From: Streptomyces cinerochromogenes | Lineage (GTDB): Bacteria > Actinomycetota > Actinomycetes > Streptomycetales > Streptomycetaceae | Reading direction: 5' to 3' | DNA: 64,000 nucleotides | Assembly (NCBI RefSeq): GCF_014648635.1 | Contig: NZ_BMRM01000018.1 | Location: 1 to 64,000 of the forward strand | Shown: one piece after another, positions 1-8,550 of the stretch | Layout of the letters: every line of letters starts with the position of its first letter | How positions within the stretch are numbered: position 1 is the stretch's first letter | Notes under the pieces: model-generated | What the model saw: the letters and a program-made list of their open reading frames with translations, nothing else | Databases searched by the model: none | What the model was told of the DNA's origin: nothing | Program-made: the position numbers and the translations under genes

Positions 1-2
1 CC

Positions 3-608
3 GCTCTCGCCGCGGGCGGCGTCTTCTGCGCCTTCTCGTACCTGGCCCCGTTGCTCACGGACGTCTCCGGTCTCGACGCGGGCTATGTCTCCGCCGTCCT
101 CGCCCTGTTCGGCATCGGCGCCCTCATCGGTACCTATATCGGTGGCCGGGTCGCCGACGCCCATCTCTTCGGCGTGCTGCTCAGCGGTGTCACCGCCTCC
201 ACCGTCTTCCTGGTGGCGCTGGGGCTGCTGGCCTCCAGTCCCGTCGCCACGATCACGCTGACCTTCCTCCTGGGCGTGTCCGCCTTCTACACCGCGCCCG
301 CCCTCAACGCCCGGATGTTCAACGTCGCGGGAGCCGCCCCCACTCTGGCCGGTGCCACCACCACCGCGGCCTTCAACCTGGGCAACACCGGCGGCCCCTG
401 GCTCGGCGGCACCGTCATCGACGCCGGCCTCGGCTACGCCTCCCCGGCCTGGGCCGGTGCCGCCATGACGGTCCTCGCCCTGGCCACGGTCGCCATCGCC
501 CTGCGGCTCACCAGGACGACCTCCCAGGTCGTGGCCCGGTCCTCCGCCTCCGACGCGGAGGAGACCTCGGCGCACACGGCTGACGCGTCCTGCACCGCGT
601 CCCGCTGA
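3..608 (+). CDS. MFS transporter, C-terminal half (5' end outside window)
   Basis: The frame is open from the first bases of the window and ends at TGA 606-608, so only the last ~200 residues are present. They form about six hydrophobic helices with short charged loops; GGRVADAH after the second helix resembles the conserved MFS inter-helix loop, and GNTGGPWLGG followed by a helix is typical of the last third of the sugar/drug proton antiporter (DHA1, CmlR/AraJ-like) group. The tail after the final helix is hydrophilic and rich in Ser, Thr and Ala. It probably exports a small hydrophobic compound or drug across the cytoplasmic membrane; the substrate cannot be read. An internal TTG at 51 is not the true start, because coding similarity continues upstream of it. 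Confidence 0.85.
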   Translation, partial: ALAAGGVFCAFSYLAPLLTDVSGLDAGYVSAVLALFGIGALIGTYIGGRVADAHLFGVLLSGVTASTVFLVALGLLASSPVATITLTFLLGVSAFYTAPALNARMFNVAGAAPTLAGATTTAAFNLGNTGGPWLGGTVIDAGLGYASPAWAGAAMTVLALATVAIALRLTRTTSQVVARSSASDAEETSAHTADASCTASR

Positions 609-806
609 CCGTCCCGCCGCTGGTGGCGTGCGCCCGCGCCGTCCACTGCGACCCGGCCTGCGTGGAAACCCTCGCTACAGCCGTCCGCTGATCAGCCGGA
701 TCAGCCCCGTTCACCGGCAGCACCCGTCCGCTGCGGGTGCTCGCGGGGTTCGGCATACGATGCCTTGATGCGGTGCACGCCCAGTTGCGTCGTGTGGGAG
801 GGGATC

Positions 807-2231
807 ATGTTCGTAACGAACAGGCTTGGCAGGCGCGGCTGTTGGCGGTCGGGGGCGCTCGTGGTCGCCGCTGTCATGGGCGCCCCGCTGTTGTCGGCCG
901 CGCCCGCGGCAGCTGTGCACGGGGCGGTGCCCGGTGACTTCAACGGTGATGGCTACCGCGACGCCGTGCTTCCGGCGCCGGGGGCGAACGTCGCCGGCAA
1001 GAGGGCGGCGGGTGCCGTGGTCGTGCTCTACGGTTCGAAGTCGGGGCTGTCGACGTCCCGGCGGGCGACCATCACGCAGAACAGCGCCGGCGTGCCGGGC
1101 ACGGCCGAGACCGACGACGAGTTCGGTGGTGCCACCGCGACGGCCGATCTGAACCGGGACGGTTATGCCGACCTGGTGGTCTCCGCGCCGTTCGAGGACA
1201 CCGCGCGGGGCAAGGACGCCGGCACGGTGACGGTGCTGTGGGGCGGCAAGAAGGGGTTGACGTCCGGCACCGACCTGCCGGCCGCCACCGCCGGCAGTTA
1301 CTACGGCCTGGACGTGGCAGCGATCAGCACCGGCCCCGGGGTGAAGACCGAGGTGCTGGTCGCCGGATACCAGGGGTCGATGAGTTTCACGGGGCCCTTC
1401 AGCCGCAGCGGCACCTACGGCCGAGCCGTGGAGAACACGGCCACCGCTGCCCTCCAAGGCGTCGCGCTGGGCGATTTCAACCGCGGGGGCTCCCCGGACG
1501 AGGTCGTCGTCACCGTCCGGCTGAGCGACCTCAGCGGCGGCGCGGTGTACGTCAATCCCGATCCGGGCGGTGAACAGCAAAGGGGCAACGGCCTGATCGC
1601 GGCCACCGGCGACGTCAACGGCGACGGATACACCGATCTGGCCGTAGGGGACCCGGACGAGCCGGACAGGGCCGGAACCGACGGCGTGCTCGGCGGCCGG
1701 GTCCTTCTCTGGTACGGCTCGGCGCAAGGCATCGCGCGGGACGCGAAGCCGGTGCAGCTGACCCAGAACACCGCCGGTGTGCCCGGTTCGAGCGAGAAGG
1801 AGGACGCGTTCGGTGGTGCCCTGGCGGTGGCCGACCTGAACCGCGACGGGCTGGCGGACATCGTGGTCGGCTCGCCGCGGGAGGACACGGGCAAGAGGAA
1901 CGCCGGGCAGGTCACGGTCATCCCCGGCCGCCGCACCGGAGCCCTGGGCGGCGGCGCCTACGCCTTCACCCAGGACACCGCTGGTATCCCCGACGCCGGT
2001 GAGGCCGAGGACGCATTCGGCACCACCGTGGCCGTCGGCGACATCAACAAGGACGGAAAACCGGAACTCTTCGTCAGCGCCGAGGGGGAGAACAACTACA
2101 CCGGCGCGGTCTGGGTGCTCCCGGGCGGCACCAGCGGCCCGACCGCGAAGGGCAGCCGCGTGATCACCGCCGGGTCTGTCGGCTTCCCGCAGAGGGACAG
2201 CACTCTTCTCGGCGGCTACCGGGTCGGGTGA
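807..2231 (+). CDS. Secreted FG-GAP repeat (integrin-alpha-like beta-propeller) protein
   Basis: 474 residues. ATG 807 is chosen because GGGAGGGG lies just upstream and the product then begins with a classical signal peptide (basic MFVTNRLGRRG, hydrophobic core, AAPAAA cleavage region near residue 35). The mature part carries repeated FG-GAP units with calcium-binding D-x-N-x-D-G loops: GDFNGDGYRD, ADLNRDGYAD, GDVNGDGYTD, ADLNRDGLAD and GDINKDGKPE, many followed by the AxGxP-type strand. These units form a seven-bladed propeller. Such proteins are abundant in Streptomyces; binding to extracellular ligands or surfaces is expected, but none has an obvious enzymatic motif here. It is a single gene with no operon partner. 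Confidence 0.9.
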   Translation: MFVTNRLGRRGCWRSGALVVAAVMGAPLLSAAPAAAVHGAVPGDFNGDGYRDAVLPAPGANVAGKRAAGAVVVLYGSKSGLSTSRRATITQNSAGVPGTAETDDEFGGATATADLNRDGYADLVVSAPFEDTARGKDAGTVTVLWGGKKGLTSGTDLPAATAGSYYGLDVAAISTGPGVKTEVLVAGYQGSMSFTGPFSRSGTYGRAVENTATAALQGVALGDFNRGGSPDEVVVTVRLSDLSGGAVYVNPDPGGEQQRGNGLIAATGDVNGDGYTDLAVGDPDEPDRAGTDGVLGGRVLLWYGSAQGIARDAKPVQLTQNTAGVPGSSEKEDAFGGALAVADLNRDGLADIVVGSPREDTGKRNAGQVTVIPGRRTGALGGGAYAFTQDTAGIPDAGEAEDAFGTTVAVGDINKDGKPELFVSAEGENNYTGAVWVLPGGTSGPTAKGSRVITAGSVGFPQRDSTLLGGYRVG

Positions 2232-2535
2232 ACGGATCTGTGCTTGCGTCGAAGCGGTGGCGTGGGAACCGCGAGGGCACTCCTTGCACTGCACGCTCAT
2301 CCGGACCGGCACCGCCTCCTACCGCTTCGAGGCAACACCACCGTCAACCCCGGCGCAGCCAGGGCCACCGCCCTCGCCATCCAGCGCACTGCCGACGGCG
2401 GGGCGACTTCGAGTGCTGCCTGGAGGTTGCGCCAGGGACGCGGCGAGACCGGCATGGGACGCTGCCACGTGGTTGCCGGGCGCGAACGTTCGGCAACCAC
2501 GACCGTGACCGCCGGTGAATGGCCGGCGGGGCGGT
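2232..2535. other. Intergenic, no gene seen
   Basis: About 300 bases between two convergent genes. All frames are short and without recognisable motifs. No strong hairpin was seen. Confidence 0.5.
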
Positions 2536-4941
2536 TCAGGACACCACGGGAGCCCTGTCCGTGACCTCGCTCAGCCGGACCGTGCACAGCCCGCGGGACT
2601 CGCTCTTCACCTCCGTCACCTTGAGCTGGGTACCCGGGGTGAGGATGTACTCCTCCTCGCCGGTGAAGGCGGAGAAGCTCTTGATCCCGACCGCCCGCGC
2701 AGGCGTCACTTCGAAGAGGGTCCGCTTGCCGCGACTGCCCAAGAACGCCCTGGCCACATGCAGCTCCGAGGTACACGAGGAGACGCCCCACCAGGTCACC
2801 GTCCGGCCCACCGGGTACTGCGCCCGAAGGTCCAGCGACACCCCGCGCCACAACGGCTGCGTGTAGGTCGGCAGCTGCGCGACCGCCGAGAACAGCAGTC
2901 GCAGGTACGGCAGGTAGGGGATGACCTTGGTGCGGTCGGGCGAGCGCAGAACGCTGTTGATCTCGCGGTAGAAGGCTGACTCACAGGTGTAGAGGTGGAG
3001 CGCGGCGATCGCGTCGGCGGACAGGCCGCCGCCGGCCGCCTGGTCCGCACGCTGCTTGCCGAAGTCGAAGGAGCGCCGAATGTGCCCGGCGAGCCCGGAC
3101 AGTGCCGCGGAGACCGGGGCGACGGCGTCCTGGAAGTCCATCAGCGGAGTGTCGAAGACACCGGTGATCGTGGGCAGGACCAGGCCCTCGTCCTTGACGC
3201 TGGTGAGGCGTTCCAGGTACAGCTGGTGCAGGTTCATGGTCGACTCGATGAAAGCGCCCATGCGCGCCGAGACGCTCCCGCCGTCACCGCCCGCGCCGGC
3301 TGCCGGCACGTTCCACCCCTTGCTCGGCAGCCAGTCGATGGGGTCGGCGCCCAGCGAGGTCAGGGCGTCGTTGACCTGGGCGAAGTGGTCGCCCTCGCAG
3401 AAGATGTCGCCCTGTGCCGCCGGATTCGCGTGGTCGAGGTGCCGGACCTCTACGTCCGGGTACTTCTGCTGGAGCCGGAGCACGACCCGCTTCAGGCTGC
3501 GCGCGTGCGCCCCCCACCACGCGAACACGACCCCGCGGTCCTCCTCGGCCGCGTCCTGCTTGGCTTTGAGGATCTCCTCGACGATCCGTTCGGCGACCGG
3601 CCGCCAGAACGCCGTGTGCTGGTCGGTACCCATCGCCCCGTCGCCGCTCGCGGTCAGCGACGCGTTCAGCAGGAGCACGCCCTGTGTCAGCATCGCCTGG
3701 AACCACTCCGGCGGCTGGACCGTGTCCCGCTCCTTCAGCAGCGCCCGCACGTCGGCGATCGGGGTCTTCTTCGGGATGCCGTACTTCCACATCGCCGCTG
3801 CCTTGATGAGGCACCGGATACTGACGACCCGGCCGAACTGGCTGTCCTTCCAGTCGCTGAACGTGTTGTCGAACATGGCTATGCCGGTGGCGCTCTCCGG
3901 CCGCGGATACGGGTTCTGACCGAAGACCACGACCTTCCACTTGTGCGGCGGATTCGGCTTGAGCGCCTGGAACGTCAGCTCGCGGACCGGGACCACCTCG
4001 TGGCTGCGGTCCTTCCCGATGAACCGTGCGGCGTCCGGCTGCGCCTCGATGACCGGCTTCAGCAGCGGGAGCCAGGCCTCCCCGCCGCCGGCGAAGAGCT
4101 CGGTCAACGCGAGGGGATCGTCCGCATCGGCATGGGGCTGCGGCGGCTGGCCCGGAGCCGGGACGCCGGTCGTCGACCCGGTCATGGCGGAGGCGTTTTC
4201 GTTCGTCGTGGCCGCAGGAGAGCAGGCGGCGGCGGAGGGAGCGGGAGCGGCAGTTTCGGGCGCGGGGGCGGCGGGCGTGACGGCCGTCGGCGGCACGATG
4301 CGTACCCGGTGGTCGACGGGCGCGTTCTCGATCCCGTGGAGCTGGGAGATGATCGTGGACCGCAGCTCGTCGTCGTCCTCGAACCAGTGGTCGTGGAAGA
4401 GCGTGTAGCCGGTCCACATCAGGTTGGCGCACACCCGGGCCGGCACCTGGCCGGTCTGCGCTCCCATCCCGACCAGCGCCACGGACCGGATACTGCCCGG
4501 CTTCTTCCGGTTCTGCCGGTGGACGGCCTGGAAGGCGGCCGCGCACGCCAGCGCCACGTTCAGCGTGGCGCTCACGTTCTGCGAGGACCGCACCATCGTC
4601 GGCGTCGATATCAGATACCGGGGGACGGTTGCGCCGGACGGGACGCAGACCGCGCTGCCCACCGGCATGGGTCCGGCGAACCGGTCGCGGATCGCCCGCT
4701 GGACACGCACCTGGATGCCGGACCCCAGGTACCGCTTGATGACGGCGTCGACTCCGCCGTCCATCCGTCCCCGGGAGTTCGTGGGGGTGACCCAGGCGTC
4801 GACGTCCTCGTCGAGGATCGAGCCCTTGCGGATCTCGATACCGGGGGTGTCGGCGAACGCGGCGCGCCACGCCTCCACCACACGCTCGTTGACGTCCGTC
4901 AGCACCACCCTGAGCGCGGGCAGAACACTGCTCTCGGTCAT
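2536..4941 (-). CDS. Macrodomain / uracil-DNA-glycosylase-like / ADP-ribosyltransferase fusion
   Basis: 801 residues; ATG 4941 is chosen for AGGAG seven bases upstream and because the macrodomain begins there. Residues ~10-215 resemble a macrodomain (DAWVTPTNSRGRMDGGVD, then a PTM motif near 114-116). A Pro/Ala-rich linker spans ~217-275. Residues ~280-540 match family-1 uracil-DNA glycosylase: GQNPYP at 341-346, LLLNASLT at 423-430, VFAWWGAHA at 472-480 and HANP..GD..CEGDHF at 504-520. The catalytic Asp of the usual GQDPYH motif is Asn343, so glycosylase activity may be lost or altered. Residues ~560-801 resemble an R-S-E mono-ADP-ribosyltransferase: Arg699 in LWRGV, SSCTS at 721-725, and E-x-E at 762-764 before YIL. 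The layout suggests a protein that finds uracil or damaged DNA and writes, reads or erases ADP-ribose. It is divergent from an isochorismatase-fold gene. Domain calls are firm, function is inference. Confidence 0.8.
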   Translation of the reverse strand: MTESSVLPALRVVLTDVNERVVEAWRAAFADTPGIEIRKGSILDEDVDAWVTPTNSRGRMDGGVDAVIKRYLGSGIQVRVQRAIRDRFAGPMPVGSAVCVPSGATVPRYLISTPTMVRSSQNVSATLNVALACAAAFQAVHRQNRKKPGSIRSVALVGMGAQTGQVPARVCANLMWTGYTLFHDHWFEDDDELRSTIISQLHGIENAPVDHRVRIVPPTAVTPAAPAPETAAPAPSAAACSPAATTNENASAMTGSTTGVPAPGQPPQPHADADDPLALTELFAGGGEAWLPLLKPVIEAQPDAARFIGKDRSHEVVPVRELTFQALKPNPPHKWKVVVFGQNPYPRPESATGIAMFDNTFSDWKDSQFGRVVSIRCLIKAAAMWKYGIPKKTPIADVRALLKERDTVQPPEWFQAMLTQGVLLLNASLTASGDGAMGTDQHTAFWRPVAERIVEEILKAKQDAAEEDRGVVFAWWGAHARSLKRVVLRLQQKYPDVEVRHLDHANPAAQGDIFCEGDHFAQVNDALTSLGADPIDWLPSKGWNVPAAGAGGDGGSVSARMGAFIESTMNLHQLYLERLTSVKDEGLVLPTITGVFDTPLMDFQDAVAPVSAALSGLAGHIRRSFDFGKQRADQAAGGGLSADAIAALHLYTCESAFYREINSVLRSPDRTKVIPYLPYLRLLFSAVAQLPTYTQPLWRGVSLDLRAQYPVGRTVTWWGVSSCTSELHVARAFLGSRGKRTLFEVTPARAVGIKSFSAFTGEEEYILTPGTQLKVTEVKSESRGLCTVRLSEVTDRAPVVS

Positions 4942-5254
4942 CGTCCACTCCTGTCGTGCAACAGTGTTTCCAGGAGCTCGAATGTATCGCCCACCACTGA
5001 CAACGCAGCTGCGACAAGGGGCCGGTGACCTGCCGTCATGCCGCGCGTGCGTCATCCAAGCGGGCGTCGTCTCGACGACCCGGCGGCCGGCGCGCCGGCA
5101 TTTCCCCGCGCGCCACGGCTTGTGCCTCAGCGACGTCGCCCCGCTCGGCTGCTGGAACAGCGGCGCCCCACTCAACTCCCTGGTGTCACCCGACACCGGC
5201 CCGTGCGGCACCAACCGCAAGGTCAGTACCGACCACGACTGAGGAGGCACCGCC
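4942..5254. promoter_or_regulatory. Divergent intergenic region
   Basis: Separates the macro-UDG-ART gene (minus) from the isochorismatase-fold gene (plus) and must hold both promoters. AGGAG lies just left of the minus-strand ATG and GAGGAGG precedes the plus-strand GTG. No convincing palindrome or gene was seen. Confidence 0.4.
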
Positions 5255-5938
5255 GTGCAGGACATCGAGGCCCGCATCCACACATGGCACATCGAAGAGC
5301 GCGAGTACCGGCGCCAGCAGCAGCGCCGCGGACGCCGCTTCGCCTACCCGCGCCTCACACCGGCCCGCACCGCCCTGGTCGTCATCGACATGGTGCCGTT
5401 CTTCGTCGACGCCAACCCCTACGCCCGCGACATCGTCCCGAACATCCAACAACTCGCCGACCGGCTGCGGGCGGTCGGCGGGACCGTCGCCTGGGTCCTG
5501 CCCGCACGCACAGAACGCACCCCGGTCGGTGACGAGTTCCACGGACCCGAAGCCGCCGAAATGTTCCGCAACTCCGGCGGTACCGGACCCCTACGCGGCC
5601 GGCTGTGGCCAGGCTTCACCGCCGACCCGCATGACATCTTCGTGGAGAAGAGCGCACCCAGCGCTTTCTTCCCGGGCCGTTGCCCGCTCCCGGACCTGCT
5701 CCAAGAACACGACATCGACACAGTCCTGATCACAGGAACGGTCACCCAGGTGTGCTGCGAATCATCGGCCCGCGACGCATCCACCCTCGGTTACCGGGTG
5801 GTCATGGTCGCCGACGCCAACGCGACCGGTCGCGACCAGGACCACAACGCCACACTCGCCACGATCTACCGCTCTTTCGGTGACGTACGCCCCACAGCAG
5901 AGATCCTCGACATGATCGACGCGGCACCGGTGCCATGA
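5255..5938 (+). CDS. Isochorismatase-fold cysteine hydrolase
   Basis: 227 residues; GTG 5255 has GAGGAGG eight bases upstream. The Asp-Lys-Cys triad of the isochorismatase/nicotinamidase fold is visible: Asp in ALVVIDMVPFF, Lys in DIFVEKSAPSAF, and the nucleophile in GTVTQVCCESSARDA, which replaces the usual GVxTxxCVxxTaRDA. The two adjacent Cys leave some doubt over which is catalytic. The fold covers isochorismatase, nicotinamidase, N-carbamoylsarcosine amidase and others, and the substrate cannot be told from sequence. Being divergent from an NAD-consuming ADP-ribosyltransferase makes nicotinamide an attractive but unproven substrate. Confidence 0.85.
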   Translation: MQDIEARIHTWHIEEREYRRQQQRRGRRFAYPRLTPARTALVVIDMVPFFVDANPYARDIVPNIQQLADRLRAVGGTVAWVLPARTERTPVGDEFHGPEAAEMFRNSGGTGPLRGRLWPGFTADPHDIFVEKSAPSAFFPGRCPLPDLLQEHDIDTVLITGTVTQVCCESSARDASTLGYRVVMVADANATGRDQDHNATLATIYRSFGDVRPTAEILDMIDAAPVP

Positions 5939-5939
5939 G

Positions 5940-6110
5940 AGCCACCCGGTCGACGACCACCAGTTCATCTCGGGTAGGACCGAGTCCCAGAGTCGCACCG
6001 TCTTGTCGGCCCCACGGTTGTGGAGTCTCTGCGTGGACACGAACACGTGGTTCGAGGTTGCCTCCCGGTCCGTCCCCGATCCGCCGGACAGGGCCTGGTA
6101 GTGCTCCGAC
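5940..6110 (-). pseudogene. WD40-repeat C-terminal remnant
   Basis: In one minus-strand frame the stretch reads ADKTVRLWDS near 5980-6012, the end signature of a WD40 blade (GH...WD). It is preceded by degenerate sequence and not linked to any start or full propeller. It is probably the decayed tail of a WD-repeat protein gene. It is too short to be functional. Confidence 0.4.
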
Positions 6111-6151
6111 AGCCCGGCGAGGGCCGGGGTACGAGCGTCGAATTCCTCTGA

Positions 6152-8527
6152 TCACGGGGCCGGGGTCCCGGTTTCGATCGGGTGCTGGGCTGACACGGGG
6201 TGCTTCATCGGCTCGTCCGGGTGCGTGTCCGTGTGGTGGTGGCGGGACAGGCCAGCGGGCGCCCACCAGTTGGCCTTTCCGGTGAGTTGCATGAGGCAGG
6301 GGACGAGAATGCCGCGGACGAGGGTTGCGTCGACAAGGACGGCGAGGGCGAGTCCCGAACCGAAGATCTTCAGTGGGGTGACTCCGGAAGTGGCGAGTGC
6401 GCCCATCGCCGTCGCCACGATGAGGGCCGCTGCGGTGACCAGACGGCCGGTCCGGGCGATGCCGAAGACGACGGATGACGTGTGCGCACCAGTGCGCAGG
6501 TATTCCTCTTTGATACGGGAGAGCAGGAAGACCTCGTAGTCGACGGACAGACCGAAAGCGATGACGATGGTCAGCAGGGGCATGGTGACGTCCAGCTGGC
6601 CGGTCACCGTGAAATCGCCGAGCAGCGTCTTGAGGTGACCTTCTTGGAAGACGTACACCATGGCGCCGAGGCTCGCTGTCAGGCTGAGCGCGGCCAGCAG
6701 GAGCGCTTTCAACGGGATCAGGATGGAACGGGTGAAAAGGAACAGGAGGATCAGGGTACTCGCCCCGGCAATGGCCGCTGCTGCCGTCAACCGGCCGCCG
6801 ATGACGTGCACGGTGTCGACGCGTTGGGCGGGCAGACCTCCGACCAGGTGAGGTCCGGGTGCGGGCGCCTCCCTGACCTGCCGCACGAGGTCGTCCATGG
6901 CGCCGTTGTCCAGCGACGCGTGGGCGGTGACGGCCAGCCAAGTGGTGCCCGGTGCTGCGAAGCGCCGATGCCGGGCGGTGGGTGCTCCTGCGCGGCCGTG
7001 GGACGTGAAGCTGCCCGTGGCGGTTTCCACGCCTGACACGCCGGCGGTGTCGGCGAGGCGTTGGGCGTAGCGGCTGAGTTCAAGGCGGTGGGTCTGGGCG
7101 TCGGTGGCGGGAAGCCACACCGTCAGCGTTCGCTCTCGTGGCGCGGGGAACTCCTTGCGGACCCGCTCGCCGATGGAATGCGATTCGAGCTGGGCAGGCA
7201 GATCTCGTGCGTCGGGGATGCCGAACTGGACATGGGCGAAGGGGACGGCCAGGGCGAGGAGGACGAGGGTGCAGGTTCCGCCGAGGAGCAAGGGGTGTTT
7301 GGTGGATGCTTCGGCGACGGCTCTCCAGGTAGGGCTGTCTGCCCTTCCCCGGCCCTGCGCGGCGTCCGTGGTTCTCCGGAGCCGCAGGCGCTCCAGGACA
7401 GGAGGGGAGGAACCCGCGTTGCCGATGCGCTCACCGAGCAGCGTCAGCAGAGCGGGCATCACGGTCACCGTGGCGAGCGCGGTGAGGGCGACGACGGACA
7501 GCCCCGCCCATGCCATGGAGTGCAGGAACGGCAGGGGAAACACGAAGAGGGCGCACAAGGCCAGGGCCACGGTCAGCGCTGAGAAGAGCACACTGCGTCC
7601 AGCTGTGCGCATGGTCCTGCTGACGGCCGCGGCGACGGTCGCTCCCTGGGCGTGTTCCTCGCGGAAGCGGGTGACGACCAGCAGGGCGTAGTCGACCGCG
7701 AGCCCGAATCCCAGCGCGGCGGTGATGTTGGTTGCGAAGACGGACACCGTCATGACGCGTGTCAGCACACCGAGGAGGGCCGTGGACAAGGTCACGGTGA
7801 AGACACCGATCACTGCCGGCAGCAGTGCCGCGGTGGGCGAGCCGAAGGCCAGCAGCAGGATGAGGATGGTCAACGGTGCGGCGACCAGCTCCGCTCGGAG
7901 CAGGTCCTTACGGCACTGTTCAGTCGCCTGCACGGCCATCCAGGCAGGGCCGGCAGCAGAAACACGCGCGGTCGTCGTGCTCTTCGCGACCTGCGGAACG
8001 ATACGGGCGGCGGTTGCCGCCGCCTGCGTGTCGGTCCCGGACAAGTCAACGGCGACCAACGCGGCGCGGCCGTCTTCGGCACGCAGCTCCCGCGCGCCGG
8101 TGCTCCAGTACGAGTGAACACGCGCGACACCGGTCTCGGTGGAAAGACGCTGCGTCAGCTGCCGACCCAGAGCGCGCATGTGCGGGGAGTCGACGTCGCC
8201 TGGAAGGTAGAAGAGCAGATCGGTCTGAGGTACCTCGAAGTCCCGCGCCAAGGCCTGCTCCACCCGTGCGGATTCCGTACCTGAGGGCGTGAACCCGCCG
8301 GCGGACAGCCCGGTGGATGCCATCGCCCCGGCGGCGGCGAACAGCACGGCGAACAAGGCTGCCCCTCCCAGCATCCGCCACGGCTTCTTCTGCGCCGGGC
8401 TGACGGTGGAGGCCTTCCGGGGAAGCTGCTCGCTGCTCTGTGCCGGCGGTGGAGCGCTGTGAGGTGGCAACGGGGAACCTTGTCGTCGTAGAGGGGGGCG
8501 GGACGGAGGAGGGAGCGCAGCGTGCAC
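6152..8527 (-). CDS. MMPL/RND-family membrane exporter
   Basis: 791 residues, close to the usual 700-800 for actinobacterial MMPL proteins. It is a duplicated unit: one hydrophobic helix near residue 55, a large extracytoplasmic loop, then five helices, repeated. The proton-relay helices are visible as GLAVDYALLVVTRFREE and GLSVDYEVFLLSRIKEEY. MMPL proteins export lipids, siderophores or acylated metabolites by proton motive force. It is the last gene of a tight minus-strand operon, 23 bases after a methyltransferase, so it probably exports the product of that operon. The N-terminal 45 residues are Pro/Ser-rich and could be partly untranslated if a later start is used. Confidence 0.9.
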   Translation of the reverse strand: MHAALPPPSRPPLRRQGSPLPPHSAPPPAQSSEQLPRKASTVSPAQKKPWRMLGGAALFAVLFAAAGAMASTGLSAGGFTPSGTESARVEQALARDFEVPQTDLLFYLPGDVDSPHMRALGRQLTQRLSTETGVARVHSYWSTGARELRAEDGRAALVAVDLSGTDTQAAATAARIVPQVAKSTTTARVSAAGPAWMAVQATEQCRKDLLRAELVAAPLTILILLLAFGSPTAALLPAVIGVFTVTLSTALLGVLTRVMTVSVFATNITAALGFGLAVDYALLVVTRFREEHAQGATVAAAVSRTMRTAGRSVLFSALTVALALCALFVFPLPFLHSMAWAGLSVVALTALATVTVMPALLTLLGERIGNAGSSPPVLERLRLRRTTDAAQGRGRADSPTWRAVAEASTKHPLLLGGTCTLVLLALAVPFAHVQFGIPDARDLPAQLESHSIGERVRKEFPAPRERTLTVWLPATDAQTHRLELSRYAQRLADTAGVSGVETATGSFTSHGRAGAPTARHRRFAAPGTTWLAVTAHASLDNGAMDDLVRQVREAPAPGPHLVGGLPAQRVDTVHVIGGRLTAAAAIAGASTLILLFLFTRSILIPLKALLLAALSLTASLGAMVYVFQEGHLKTLLGDFTVTGQLDVTMPLLTIVIAFGLSVDYEVFLLSRIKEEYLRTGAHTSSVVFGIARTGRLVTAAALIVATAMGALATSGVTPLKIFGSGLALAVLVDATLVRGILVPCLMQLTGKANWWAPAGLSRHHHTDTHPDEPMKHPVSAQHPIETGTPAP

Positions 8528-8550
8528 CGAACTGCGCGGCGTGATGCGGG

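Noticed and set aside
711..2312. Long open frame on the minus strand, 533 codons
   Set aside because: It lies opposite the FG-GAP gene, is Arg/Gly/Val-rich without domains, and arises from high third-position GC.
2995..5028. Long open frame on the plus strand opposite the macro-UDG-ART gene
   Set aside because: Composition is that of an antisense shadow; the minus strand carries three recognisable domains.
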